A DNA stretch of 45,256 nt from Acidobacteriota bacterium (GTDB lineage Bacteria; Acidobacteriota; Thermoanaerobaculia; UBA5066), in the NCBI GenBank assembly GCA_022711615.1, contig JAKLER010000003.1, forward strand, positions 1 to 45,256, given 5' to 3'. Positions 9,079-17,448 of the stretch are shown here, one piece after another. The first letter of the stretch is position 1. Every line of letters starts with the position of its first letter. The notes below the pieces were generated by a model. It was not told the origin of the DNA and made no database searches. It saw only the letters and a list, made by a program, of their open reading frames with translations. Position numbers and translations under genes: made by a program.

Positions 9079-10197
9079 ATGAACGCCTCCCCGGACGACG
9101 TCTCCCGATCCGCCGCGCCCCTCTCCGGCGCGGCTCGCCTGGTGGCGAGCCCCTACCTCCATTTCGACGGCTGGCAGGTCGTCAACCCCCTCACGAATGT
9201 CACGCTGACCCCGGCGGACCGCCTCTTCGCCCCGCTCCACGACCTCCGGGCCTCTCGTCCCGTCGACGGCGCGATCGGGCGGGAGCTGCAGGACGGGCTC
9301 TGGGCGATTCCCGACGGCACCGACCTCTCGACGCGGTTCCGCCTCAAGGTCGTGTCGCTCGAGGCCCACTCCGTCTGCAACCAGGCCTGCTACTTCTGCC
9401 CGGTCTCGGTCGCCCCCCGCGAGAAGAGCTTCATGCCGACCGAGCTCTACGAGCGGATCGTCGCGGAGCTTTCCGCCTTCCGCGACACGATCGAGGGCGT
9501 CTGCATGAACAACTACAACGAGCCGACGGTCGACCGCCGGTTCGTCCAGCAGGTGGCGACGATCAAGGCGGCGGGCCTTCCGCCGGCCGTCCTCTCGAAC
9601 GGCTCCGGCCTGACGCCGGACCGGGTCGACGCGCTCCTCGGCCTCGGCGGCCTGCGCTACCTCTCGGTGAACATCTCGACGCTCGAGAAGGACCGCTACG
9701 CCCGGGATCGGGGCGTCGACCAGCTCGAGACCGTTGTCCGGAACCTCGACTACATGCGCGACAAGCCGGTCGCAGAGGAGATGGACCTCGTCGTCCTCGG
9801 CGGGGGGGACGAGCCGCACCAGAAAGCCCACCGGGAGATCACCGAGCGGTACGGCGGGAGCCGTTTCAACGTCCGGCCGTTCGAGGCCCGGGACCGTGCC
9901 GGCTGGCTCCCGACCGGGGTCCGGCCCGCGGAGAAGCACCGGAAGCTCCGGGGATGCGACAACGTCGGCTCCCGGCCGCTCGAGCACCTCCACGTCACGG
10001 CGGAGGGGAAGTGCATCTTCTGCTGCGAGGACTACGACGAGAAGCTCGTCGTGGGCGACCTGAAGACGCAGAGCGTCCGCGAGGTCCTGGAGGGGCCGGC
10101 CCTCGCCCTCCTGCGGCGGTGGTCGTACGGCGTCGAGGAGGCCCCGGACGACTTCATCTGCCGCTCGTGCATCGCCGCCCGGACCGAAGGTGAGTGA
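9079..10197 (+). CDS. radical SAM/SPASM protein 1
   Basis: A 372-residue radical SAM enzyme. The cluster motif CNQACYFC places Cys at 100, 104 and 107. A SPASM-like C-terminus supplies further cysteines for auxiliary Fe-S binding: C293, C312, C315, C316, C361 and C364, with the spacing CIFCCEDYDEK...CRSC. About 90 residues precede the core. In the family, such enzymes modify peptides or small molecules. Here the next gene is a Wzt-type ATPase overlapping by 8 nt, and further glycosyltransferases follow, so a role in surface-glycan building or decoration is more likely. The substrate is unknown. The ATG at 9079 is supported by the GATAAT hexamer 8 nt upstream. Confidence 0.85.
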   Translation: MNASPDDVSRSAAPLSGAARLVASPYLHFDGWQVVNPLTNVTLTPADRLFAPLHDLRASRPVDGAIGRELQDGLWAIPDGTDLSTRFRLKVVSLEAHSVCNQACYFCPVSVAPREKSFMPTELYERIVAELSAFRDTIEGVCMNNYNEPTVDRRFVQQVATIKAAGLPPAVLSNGSGLTPDRVDALLGLGGLRYLSVNISTLEKDRYARDRGVDQLETVVRNLDYMRDKPVAEEMDLVVLGGGDEPHQKAHREITERYGGSRFNVRPFEARDRAGWLPTGVRPAEKHRKLRGCDNVGSRPLEHLHVTAEGKCIFCCEDYDEKLVVGDLKTQSVREVLEGPALALLRRWSYGVEEAPDDFICRSCIAARTEGE

Positions 10198-11371
10198 CGC
10201 CGCCTTCGCCTTCGAGGGCCTTTCGAAGGTCTATCGCCTCTATGCGTCTCCTCGCGACCGCCTCCTCGAGGCGCTCACGGGGCGCCCCCGGCACACCCCG
10301 GTCCACGCCCTCCGGGGCGTCTCCGCGACGGTTCCCCGCGGCTCGGTCCTCGGGGTCATCGGCGAGAACGGCTCCGGGAAGTCGACGCTCCTGAAGATCC
10401 TCGCGGGGACGACGGAGCCGACCTCGGGGACGATCCACCTCCCCGGGCGCGTCGCCGCGATCCTCGAGCTCGGCTCCTCGTTCCACCCCGAGGTGACCGG
10501 CCGCCGGAACGCGGTCCTCCAGGCCGCGCTCGCCGGCCTCACGAAGGCCGAGATCGCGGCGGCGCTCCCCGAGATCGAGGCCTTCGCGGAGCTCGGGGAC
10601 TTCTTCGACCGGCCGGTGAGGACCTACTCCTCGGGGATGACGATGCGCCTGGCGTTCGCCGTCGCGACGGCGGTCCTCCCCGACGTCGTGATCCTCGACG
10701 AGGCCCTGGCCGTCGGGGACGGCCGCTTCCAGAAGAAGTGCGTCGACCGCCTCCACGACCTCCGCTCGCGGGGCCGGACGATCTTCCTCTGCAGCCACGC
10801 CCTGTACTACGTCTCCACGCTCTGCGAGACGGCGATCTGGCTTCGGGACGGGGAGGTCGCGGCGCTCGGCGAGGCCCAGAAGGTCGTTCTCCAGTACGAG
10901 GAGTACCTCGCGCGGAAGGAGCAGGAGCGCACGGCGGCGGCGCCCGCGGCCCTCCAGGACTCGCTCGGCCGGTTCACGTCGATCCGGCTCCTCGACGGGG
11001 CCGGGAGGGAGTCGGCGGTCTTCGCGCCGGGGGACCCCTGGGTCCTGGAGCTCGCGTTCGAGGGGGACACGCCGGAGCGCCCCCTCCACGTCCACGTCGC
11101 GATCGTCACGCCGGACCAGGTCACCTGCTTCGTCGCCGACTCGAAGGTCTCGGGCACGGGGCCCTTCGTCGGGAAGGCGCGGCACGAGATCCGCCTGACG
11201 GTCGAGTCCCTCCCGCTCGCGAAGGGGGAGTTCATCCTCGTGATCTTCCTCGGCGACGAGAAGGGCCTCGCCCTCTACGACGCCCGGAGCGACGTCCGGT
11301 TCCGGGTGGAGTCGGACCGCTGGACGAGCGGCTTCATGACGGTCCCGGTCGGCTGGGAGACGCTCGGGTGA
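10190..11371 (+). CDS. Wzt-type ABC transporter ATPase with polysaccharide-binding tail
   Basis: A 393-residue ATPase predicted to drive export of a polysaccharide across the inner membrane. The nucleotide-binding domain (1-245) has Walker A GENGSGKST near 57, signature YSSGMTMRL and Walker B VVILDEALAVGD, typical of the O-antigen/teichoic acid export family. Residues about 255-393 form a beta-rich C-terminal domain like that of Wzt, which in the family recognises the glycan end. The GTG start at 10190 overlaps the upstream radical SAM gene by 8 nt, and the downstream GT4 gene starts within its stop codon (GTGA), so the three are probably co-translated. The Wzm-type permease partner is absent from the window. 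Confidence 0.88.
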   Translation: MSDAAFAFEGLSKVYRLYASPRDRLLEALTGRPRHTPVHALRGVSATVPRGSVLGVIGENGSGKSTLLKILAGTTEPTSGTIHLPGRVAAILELGSSFHPEVTGRRNAVLQAALAGLTKAEIAAALPEIEAFAELGDFFDRPVRTYSSGMTMRLAFAVATAVLPDVVILDEALAVGDGRFQKKCVDRLHDLRSRGRTIFLCSHALYYVSTLCETAIWLRDGEVAALGEAQKVVLQYEEYLARKEQERTAAAPAALQDSLGRFTSIRLLDGAGRESAVFAPGDPWVLELAFEGDTPERPLHVHVAIVTPDQVTCFVADSKVSGTGPFVGKARHEIRLTVESLPLAKGEFILVIFLGDEKGLALYDARSDVRFRVESDRWTSGFMTVPVGWETLG

Positions 11372-12441
11372 AGGTCGTCTACCTCCTCAACGGCACCGCG
11401 CTCTGCGGCGGGGTGAAGGTCGTCTACCAGCACGTCGCGATCCTGCGCCGCCTCGGGGTCGACGCCGAGGTCGTCAGCACGACGCCGCCGAGCGACTGGG
11501 CGCCGGAGTCGTGGTCGTTCTACCGGCAGGTCCCCGACCTGACGCCGGAGGCCATCGGGCCGGCCGACGTCGCGGTCGGCACGATGTACCACACCGTCCC
11601 GCAGGCGATGGCCGTACCGGGGGCGCGAGCGTTCCACTTCTGCCAGGCGTACGAGGCGATCTACGAGCCGGCGCGTCCCCTCTGGCCCGAGATCGAGGAG
11701 GTCTACCGCCTCCCGGCGACGAAGCTCGTCGTCTCGCCGCACCTCGCCGAGCTCGTGAAGGAGCTCTACGGGCAGGAGGCGGTCCACATCCCCCAGCCGT
11801 TCGACGCCGACGCGTTCTCGCCGCGGAGCGGGGCGCGCCCGCAGGACGGGACGTTCCGGGTCCTCCTGACGGGGCAGTGGAGCGTCCCGTTCAAGGGAAT
11901 TCCCTGGGCGACGGAAGCGCTCCGCGCGCTGAAGGGCGAGATCCCGCGGCTGCGGCTCGTGAGGATGTCGCAGGACGCCCCTCCCGAGGAGGTGGCGGCC
12001 TGGCCGGAAGCCGAGCGTCACATCTGGGTGCCTCCCGCCTTCGTCCCCGACGTCTATCGGAACGTCGACCTCTTCGTCGGTCCGTCCACGGAGGTCGAGG
12101 GCTTCGGCCTCCCGACGATCGAGGCGATGTCGTGCGGCCTCCCCACGGTCCTGACCGACATCGGGGCCTTCCGCGGCATCGACCCCGACGCGCGGGCCTC
12201 GATCCGGATCCCGGTCTTCGATTCGGGGGCGCTCCAGGCGGCGGTCCGCCGCCTCGCGGACGACCCGGGCCTCCGCGCGCGGCTCGGGACCGAGGGTCGG
12301 CGAATTGGCCGGACGTATCACGCCGGCCGGACGGGCGAGGCGCTCCTGGCGGCGTTCGGGGCACGACCGGCGGGCGCCGGGTCGGGTCTTCGTCGGGGAG
12401 CGCGGGCGCTGGCGTCCTTCGTCCGCGGCGGAGCCGGATGA
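11368..12441 (+). CDS. GT4-family glycosyltransferase
   Basis: A 357-residue GT-B fold enzyme expected to transfer a sugar from a nucleotide donor to a growing glycan in the cytoplasm. It starts with LLNGTALCGGVKVVYQH, resembling the N-terminal Gly-rich loop of GT4 enzymes. It carries the donor-site motif EGFGLPTIEA (E-x7-E) followed by CGLPTVLTD. The GTG at 11368 overlaps the Wzt stop by 4 nt. Residues after about 330 are Gly/Ala/Arg-rich and may be a disordered tail. Donor and acceptor cannot be told from sequence. The gap that follows (12442-12579) contains a short Arg-rich ORF but no clear terminator. Confidence 0.85.
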   Translation: MKVVYLLNGTALCGGVKVVYQHVAILRRLGVDAEVVSTTPPSDWAPESWSFYRQVPDLTPEAIGPADVAVGTMYHTVPQAMAVPGARAFHFCQAYEAIYEPARPLWPEIEEVYRLPATKLVVSPHLAELVKELYGQEAVHIPQPFDADAFSPRSGARPQDGTFRVLLTGQWSVPFKGIPWATEALRALKGEIPRLRLVRMSQDAPPEEVAAWPEAERHIWVPPAFVPDVYRNVDLFVGPSTEVEGFGLPTIEAMSCGLPTVLTDIGAFRGIDPDARASIRIPVFDSGALQAAVRRLADDPGLRARLGTEGRRIGRTYHAGRTGEALLAAFGARPAGAGSGLRRGARALASFVRGGAG

Positions 12442-12579
12442 CGCCGAAGCGCGGGGACCGGCGGACGCGCCCTGGCGCGCCGGCGGGTCTCGGGCGGGCG
12501 GAAGCCGACCCCGGGCGCTGGGATACCATCCCGAAGGAATGAGACGGAGACGCACCCATCGGCCCCGCGGGAGTCGCCC

Positions 12580-13500
12580 GTGGCCGACCTGAAGACGACC
12601 TGCGAGACGGTGGTCTTCTGCTCCTCGGCGGGCCACTGCCAGCTCGACTGCGACTACTGCATCATCCACCCCGTCGTGAAGCGCGAGCCGTCCCTCGTCT
12701 ACGAGGACGTGCGCTTCTTCCTCGACGAGGTCGGGACGCGGACGTTCTTCATCTTCTCCGGCAAAGGGGACTTCTTCGCCGGCTACCCGAAGCGGGAACG
12801 CTTCCTCGACCGTCTCCTCGACCACGACGTCGAGGTGGCGCTCGACGTGAACGGCGTCCTGCTGAACGAGTACCCGGAGCTCGCGGAGGAGAAGCTCGCG
12901 AAGGTCCGCGCGGTCAACCTGACGCTCCACTACAAGCAGGTGCGGGACAAGAGGGTCGAGAAGGCGTGGGAGACGAACGCGCGAACGATCCTCGAGAAGC
13001 ACCGGGGCGAGCTGATCCTCGGGACGATCTTCTCGCCGCTCCTCTCGGACCTCTGGGAGGAAGGGCTCGCGTACTACCGCGACACGGTCTTCGCGGCGAC
13101 CGGCCGGAAGGTCTGGGCGATCCGGGACTGCGACCGGCCATTCGACGCGGCGCAGGAGGAGCTCTTCGAGAGCCTCCTCGAGCGCTACGCGGCCGTCGTC
13201 GAGAAGGAGCACAAGGACGACTTCTCGGCCCCGTTCGCCGGGAGGGAGGCGGTCCTCTGCCCGGCCGGGCGCGACTACTTCCGGATCTGGAACGATGGAC
13301 GGGTGCAGGGCTGCCCCTGGATCCCCGGCCTCGCGGATCTCGGGAACCTGAAGGAGCGCCGCCTGGAGCGGCGGAACGCCCCCTTCCGCTGCACGACGCC
13401 GCGCTTCTGCGACTGCTACGACATCCACCAGCTTGGGAAGATGGGCTACGAGGACGCGACCCCGGCGCTGCCCGTCCTCTCCTCCGGGGCCGCGCGGTGA
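12580..13500 (+). CDS. radical SAM protein 2
   Basis: A 306-residue radical SAM enzyme with the cluster motif very near the N-terminus: CQLDCDYC (C20, C24, C27). The next residues, IIHPVVKREPSLVYED, and the stretch FIFSGKGDFFAGYPKRERF differ from the other two radical SAM proteins in the locus, so it is a separate subfamily. C-terminal cysteines in CPAGRDYF, GCPWIP and CTTPRFCDCYD suggest at least one auxiliary Fe-S site. The GTG start is followed directly by this core. The third radical SAM gene begins within its stop codon (GTGA), pointing to a coupled pair. I do not recognise the substrate. Confidence 0.8.
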   Translation: MADLKTTCETVVFCSSAGHCQLDCDYCIIHPVVKREPSLVYEDVRFFLDEVGTRTFFIFSGKGDFFAGYPKRERFLDRLLDHDVEVALDVNGVLLNEYPELAEEKLAKVRAVNLTLHYKQVRDKRVEKAWETNARTILEKHRGELILGTIFSPLLSDLWEEGLAYYRDTVFAATGRKVWAIRDCDRPFDAAQEELFESLLERYAAVVEKEHKDDFSAPFAGREAVLCPAGRDYFRIWNDGRVQGCPWIPGLADLGNLKERRLERRNAPFRCTTPRFCDCYDIHQLGKMGYEDATPALPVLSSGAAR

Positions 13501-14483
13501 GCGATGCCGTCCCGCAGGGCGCGGAGCTCGAGGTCCGCGCCCTCTTCCGGGACGAGGCGGCGGAGACCCACGCGGAGCGGCGGGCGCGGCTCGCCTCCGA
13601 CGATCCGGACCTCTGGGAGGGGATCGCCTTCCCGGTCGAGTTCGCGCTCGAGCTGGCGGCCGTCTGCAACCTCGCCTGCGTCATGTGTCCCGTGCCGACG
13701 ACGAGCCGGAAGCGGCGCCTGATGGACGAGGCGCTCTTCCGGAAGGCCGTCGACGAGGTCGCCTCGGAGACCGGCTTCGTCCTCTTCCCGCAGGGCTTCG
13801 GCGAGCCGATGCTCCACCCGAAGTGGGCGGAGCTCCTCGCCCACGCGAAGGCGAAGAGGATCGGGCCGATCGTCGTCCTGACGAACGGGACGCTCCTGGA
13901 CGAGCGGAACGTGGCGCGGCTGCTCGACCTCGACCTCGACGCCCTGGTCGTCTCGATCGACGGCGTCGAGCCGGAGACCTACGCGGCCGTCCGGGTCGGA
14001 GGGGACCTCGGCGTCGTCGAGGCGAACGTCCGGCGATTCCTGGCCGCGCGCGGCCCGGCGCCGCGTCCGCGCCTCGTCCTCCGGATCATTCGGATGAAGG
14101 AGACCGCGGCCCAGATCTCCGCCTTCTTCGAGCGATGGCGGCCGCTCCTCGGGCCGGCCGACGAGATCGCCATCAACGAGTTCAACGACTGGGCGGGGAA
14201 GGTCGAGGACCGGAGCGACGCGCCACGTCCGCAGCCGGCCGCCGCGGCCGCGGGCCGCCCGCCGTGCCGGATGCTCTGGATGAACCTCTCCGTCCACGCC
14301 GACGGCAAGGTCTCGGCGTGCTGCCACGACAGCGAGGACGAGCTGATCGTCGGCGACCTGTCGAAGGGGGACACCGTCCGCGGGATCTGGGAGGGGCCGG
14401 CGCTGGCGCGGCTGCGGCAGGTCCACCGCGAAGGGCGCTTCGAGGAGCTGCCGATCTGCCACGCCTGCCGCAACCAGGCGTAG
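13497..14483 (+). CDS. radical SAM/SPASM protein 3
   Basis: A 328-residue radical SAM enzyme with CNLACVMC (C57, C61, C64). LTNGTLLDE and SIDGVEPETY are typical of the SPASM group acting in peptide or glycan modification. C-terminal cysteines occur in CRMLW, SACCHDSEDELIVGDL and ICHACRNQ. This tail pattern (CC...D..E.L.VGDL) closely parallels that of radical SAM protein 1, so these two belong to the same subfamily. The GTG at 13497 overlaps the preceding stop by 4 nt. The gene converges with the GNAT gene, leaving only 19 bp between stops. Confidence 0.85.
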   Translation: MSDAVPQGAELEVRALFRDEAAETHAERRARLASDDPDLWEGIAFPVEFALELAAVCNLACVMCPVPTTSRKRRLMDEALFRKAVDEVASETGFVLFPQGFGEPMLHPKWAELLAHAKAKRIGPIVVLTNGTLLDERNVARLLDLDLDALVVSIDGVEPETYAAVRVGGDLGVVEANVRRFLAARGPAPRPRLVLRIIRMKETAAQISAFFERWRPLLGPADEIAINEFNDWAGKVEDRSDAPRPQPAAAAAGRPPCRMLWMNLSVHADGKVSACCHDSEDELIVGDLSKGDTVRGIWEGPALARLRQVHREGRFEELPICHACRNQA

Positions 14484-14502
14484 ACGGCGGCGCAGCCGGC
14501 GC

Positions 14503-15468
14503 TCAGAAGACGTCGTGGTCGGCGAAGCGATAGTCGAACGACGAGCCCGGAGCGAGGAAGTCGAAGCCGTCGGCGATCGGGTGCATCAGGAGGACGGTGT
14601 CCGAGAGCTCGGGCACGAACGCGAGCTCTCCCTCGAGACGCGAGGCGAGGAGCCCTCGCTGGGGGGAGCGAAGGACCATCCGGTCCGCCGCGACCGCCCC
14701 GAGCCCCTCCTGGATCGCCGCGAGCAGGTCGACGAGCGTGCCGTCGGACTCGGAGGCGACCTGGAGGTCGACGAGGGCGACGCGCCCCTCGCGGATCGCG
14801 GCGACGGCGTAGCCGCGAGAAGTCCCGCGCCAGTCGAGGAGCTGGAACGTTCGATAGGCGAAACCGGGCCGGGAGAAGCGCCAGGCGAGCGTCCGGACCG
14901 AGCGGTCGGTCCGCCAGCCGGGCCGCGCGTGGAGGAGCTCGGCGAGCGGCTCGTGCGCGCGTCCGAACGGCTCCCCCTCGCTCACGCGGAGGAGCCGGCG
15001 CCGCAGCCGTCCGAGGAGCGGCGGTGCGTCGAGCCGGCGGCCCCGCTCCGCGCACGGCTCGGCCAGGACGCAGCCGAAAAGGCGCTCCTCGATCTTCCTC
15101 GCGCGCTCGTTCGGGAACCCGAAGTCGAAGAGCGTCCCGGCCTCCGCGTTGATCCGCCGGAAGAGCTCGCCGAGGCGCTTGAACATCCCGGCCCGTCCGA
15201 GCGCGCGCGAGTCGGGGCGCGTCATGACGTCGACGACGGTGTTCCCCTGCTGGTCCATCCCCTCGCCCCGGTAGCGCGTCCCGAGGGCCCCGATGAAGCC
15301 GAGCGCACGGCCGTCCTCGATCGCGAGGGCGCTGAGAGCCGGGTGGGGGTTGACGTCGTACTTCCAAGCGAGGTCGGCGGCGTTCGCCGGCGCCTTGAAC
15401 GCCACCTCGAAAAGCTCCAGGATGGCGGCCCGATCGCTCTTCCCGGCCGGTCGGAATTCGATCGCCAC
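14503..15468 (-). CDS. GNAT-family acetyltransferase-like protein
   Basis: A 321-residue protein whose N-terminus (IEFRPAGKSDRAAILELFE) and ALGFIGALGTRYRGEG...VDVMTRPDSRALGRAGMFKRL fit the acetyl-CoA-binding half of GNAT enzymes. Residues beyond about 150 form a second, less clear domain, so this may be one of the two-lobed acyltransferases found in glycan loci. The GTG start at 15468 is favoured because the protein reads directly into the GNAT motif and a TACCCT hexamer lies 10 nt upstream. The first 28 codons and the upstream region are duplicated at 18899-19019. The substrate may be an amino sugar, but that is inferred from context only. Confidence 0.7.
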   Translation of the reverse strand: MAIEFRPAGKSDRAAILELFEVAFKAPANAADLAWKYDVNPHPALSALAIEDGRALGFIGALGTRYRGEGMDQQGNTVVDVMTRPDSRALGRAGMFKRLGELFRRINAEAGTLFDFGFPNERARKIEERLFGCVLAEPCAERGRRLDAPPLLGRLRRRLLRVSEGEPFGRAHEPLAELLHARPGWRTDRSVRTLAWRFSRPGFAYRTFQLLDWRGTSRGYAVAAIREGRVALVDLQVASESDGTLVDLLAAIQEGLGAVAADRMVLRSPQRGLLASRLEGELAFVPELSDTVLLMHPIADGFDFLAPGSSFDYRFADHDVF

Positions 15469-15504
15469 GGCGCGCGGAAGGGTACCACCCGATGATCTCG
15501 ACCG
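15384..15504 (+). repeat. 121-bp direct repeat, left copy
   Basis: Matches 18899-19019 at 115 of 121 positions with no gaps. It contains the first 28 codons of the GNAT gene (minus strand), the divergent intergenic region and the first codons (ATGATCTCG) of the plus-strand gene at 15492. The two copies bracket a 3.4-kb segment holding two convergent GT-C genes. Confidence 0.92.
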
Positions 15505-17423
15505 CTGCCCTCTCCGGCTCGAGAACGTCGACGCCGCCTCAGCCTCCGGAGTCGCTCCGTTCGGGCGAGCCGAGGAGGGACGCGGGTCCGCCGGCCGATG
15601 AAGCCGGCGGCCCCGAGGCTCGCGACGGGTGCGCACCGGCGCCCGCTGGGGGGCGCGGGAGACGTCCGCGAAGGCGCGCCGCCGGCCTGATCGCCGTCGC
15701 CCTCGTCGCGATCGCCGGCTGGGTCGCCGGCGAGCACTCGCGCCGAAGCACGTGGTGGACGATCGACGAGCCGGCGCACGTCAAGGCCTCCCGGGAGCTG
15801 CGCGAGGGACGAGGCGTCGTCTCGAATTTCGAGCACCCCGTCCTGATGAAGGTCCTCGGCGCGGCCGGTCTCGGGGCGGCGCCCGCGGGGACCGCCATCG
15901 AGACCGTCCGCAGGGCCCGGAGGCTCTTCCCCGTCGTCTTCGGCGCGCTCCTCCTCGTGACGGGACTGTGGGTCCGCGCGAGAGCCGGAGCGGCGTGCGG
16001 GGCGTTCGCCGCGGGAATTCTCCTGATCGAGCCGTCGTTCCGCTCGAGCTCGGGAATCGTCCACACCGACGTCCTCCTGACGTTCTTCCTCGTGTCGGCG
16101 GCTGCGGCCCTCGACCGGTCCACGCGAGGCCGCCGCGTCTCGGTCGTCGGCCTCGTCCTCTCGGGACTCCTCTACGGCGGGGCGCTCGTGTCGAAGTACT
16201 CCGCTCTCCCTTTCCTGGCGGCGTTCGCCGGCGTGGCCTGGCTTCGCGTCGCCGCCGCGGGCCGGTCGCCCGTCTCGCGGGCGCTCCGAGCCGGCCCTCT
16301 GGCCCGTGCCGCCGCCCTGACGGCAGTGACCGTCGTGACGCCGGCCCTCGCGACTCTCGTCGCCGTGCAGCAGGCCGTGACCGGGCCGACGCCGCCCGAG
16401 GCTCTGCGCGCGGCGATCCGGCGGAGCATCGCGGACCGCGGATTCCACCCGAGGACCTCCGCGACGGAGCTCCTCTCCACGGCGGCGGAACGGCTGCCGC
16501 GGGGACTCGCGGCGTACGCAGCGGGGCTCGAGTGGGTCGAGAAGGGAAGCCGTCCCGGCGGTCGGCTGAACTACCTGTTCGGGGAGGTCTCCGGAGACGG
16601 GTTCCTCCTGTATTTCCCCGTCGCGCTCGCCCTCAAGATGACGACGGCCACCGTGGCCTTCTTCGGCCTGGCGCTTCTGGCGGCGCCGGGACTCGTGGTC
16701 CGGGCCCTCCGGCGGGGCCGGAGCCGCCTCGTGGGCGTCGCCTGCGCCCGGACCTTCGTCCCCCTGACGCTCGGCCTGGCCTATTTCGTCCTCGCGATGG
16801 CGGCGAGGCTGAACATCGGGGTCCGTCACGTGATGCCGGCCACGGCGCTTCTCGTCGTCGGGGTCCTGATCGGGCTGCGCGCGGTCTCGCCCTTCCGGCC
16901 TCGCGCTCGCGCGCTCCTCCTCGCAGCGACGGCGCTCCTGGCGGCGGTCGAGGCCGGGCCGGCCTGGGGGCGGGAGACGAGCTTCGGGAACGTGATCGCC
17001 GGTGGAGCCCGCGGCCTCCGTGGAAAGCTCTCGGACTCGAACGTCGACTGGGGCGCGGGACAAGGACGGATGTTCGAGCGGGTCCGGCGCGGGGACCTCG
17101 GTCGCGTCGCGGCCCTGACGTTTCCGCTCTGGCTCGATCCGGACCAGCGCGCCCAGCTCGCGATCGACGCCCTCGAGGCCCCCGTGACGGCCGAGAGGAT
17201 CTGCTCCTACGATTCCGTCTTCGTCTCCGTCTACGTCTGGGATTCCCTCGAGGCCCTGATGCGGAACCGCGAGACTCACGCAACGTTCGAGAGCCTGAGG
17301 AGGTCCTACGGCCCGGCCCTGGCCGTGCGCGGCTGCGCAGCCGCCGTGGAGGAGGTCGGGCCGGAGTACCTCCTGTTCCGGGTGGGGAGGCCGGCCGCGC
17401 GGGGCCCTTCGACCACGAGGTAG
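15492..17423 (+). CDS. GT39-like membrane glycosyltransferase
   Basis: A 643-residue integral membrane protein. Residues 1-65 are Pro/Gly/Arg-rich, probably cytoplasmic and disordered. A first helix (about 66-82) leads into TIDEPAHVKASREL and FEHPVLMKVLG, the DEP and HP motifs of polyprenyl-phosphate-sugar-dependent GT-C enzymes. Further marks are GLLYGGALVSKYSALPFL, LNIGVRHVMPA and LSDSNVDWG. It should transfer a sugar from a lipid carrier on the periplasmic side. The only in-frame ATG/GTG/TTG before the first helix is 15492, and that start lies inside the 121-bp repeat, so the promoter and first codons are shared with the GT2 gene at 19007. The atypical N-terminus may therefore be a junction product. 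Confidence 0.75.
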   Translation: MISTAALSGSRTSTPPQPPESLRSGEPRRDAGPPADEAGGPEARDGCAPAPAGGRGRRPRRRAAGLIAVALVAIAGWVAGEHSRRSTWWTIDEPAHVKASRELREGRGVVSNFEHPVLMKVLGAAGLGAAPAGTAIETVRRARRLFPVVFGALLLVTGLWVRARAGAACGAFAAGILLIEPSFRSSSGIVHTDVLLTFFLVSAAAALDRSTRGRRVSVVGLVLSGLLYGGALVSKYSALPFLAAFAGVAWLRVAAAGRSPVSRALRAGPLARAAALTAVTVVTPALATLVAVQQAVTGPTPPEALRAAIRRSIADRGFHPRTSATELLSTAAERLPRGLAAYAAGLEWVEKGSRPGGRLNYLFGEVSGDGFLLYFPVALALKMTTATVAFFGLALLAAPGLVVRALRRGRSRLVGVACARTFVPLTLGLAYFVLAMAARLNIGVRHVMPATALLVVGVLIGLRAVSPFRPRARALLLAATALLAAVEAGPAWGRETSFGNVIAGGARGLRGKLSDSNVDWGAGQGRMFERVRRGDLGRVAALTFPLWLDPDQRAQLAIDALEAPVTAERICSYDSVFVSVYVWDSLEALMRNRETHATFESLRRSYGPALAVRGCAAAVEEVGPEYLLFRVGRPAARGPSTTR

Positions 17424-17448
17424 AGCGGGGGGGCGCCGGCCGCGCGTC

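Noticed and set aside
12442-12579. A RiPP precursor gene next to the radical SAM enzymes
   Set aside because: The only small ORF is 17 codons, Arg-rich, with no Cys, leader/core layout or ribosome site; the neighbours are glycan genes.
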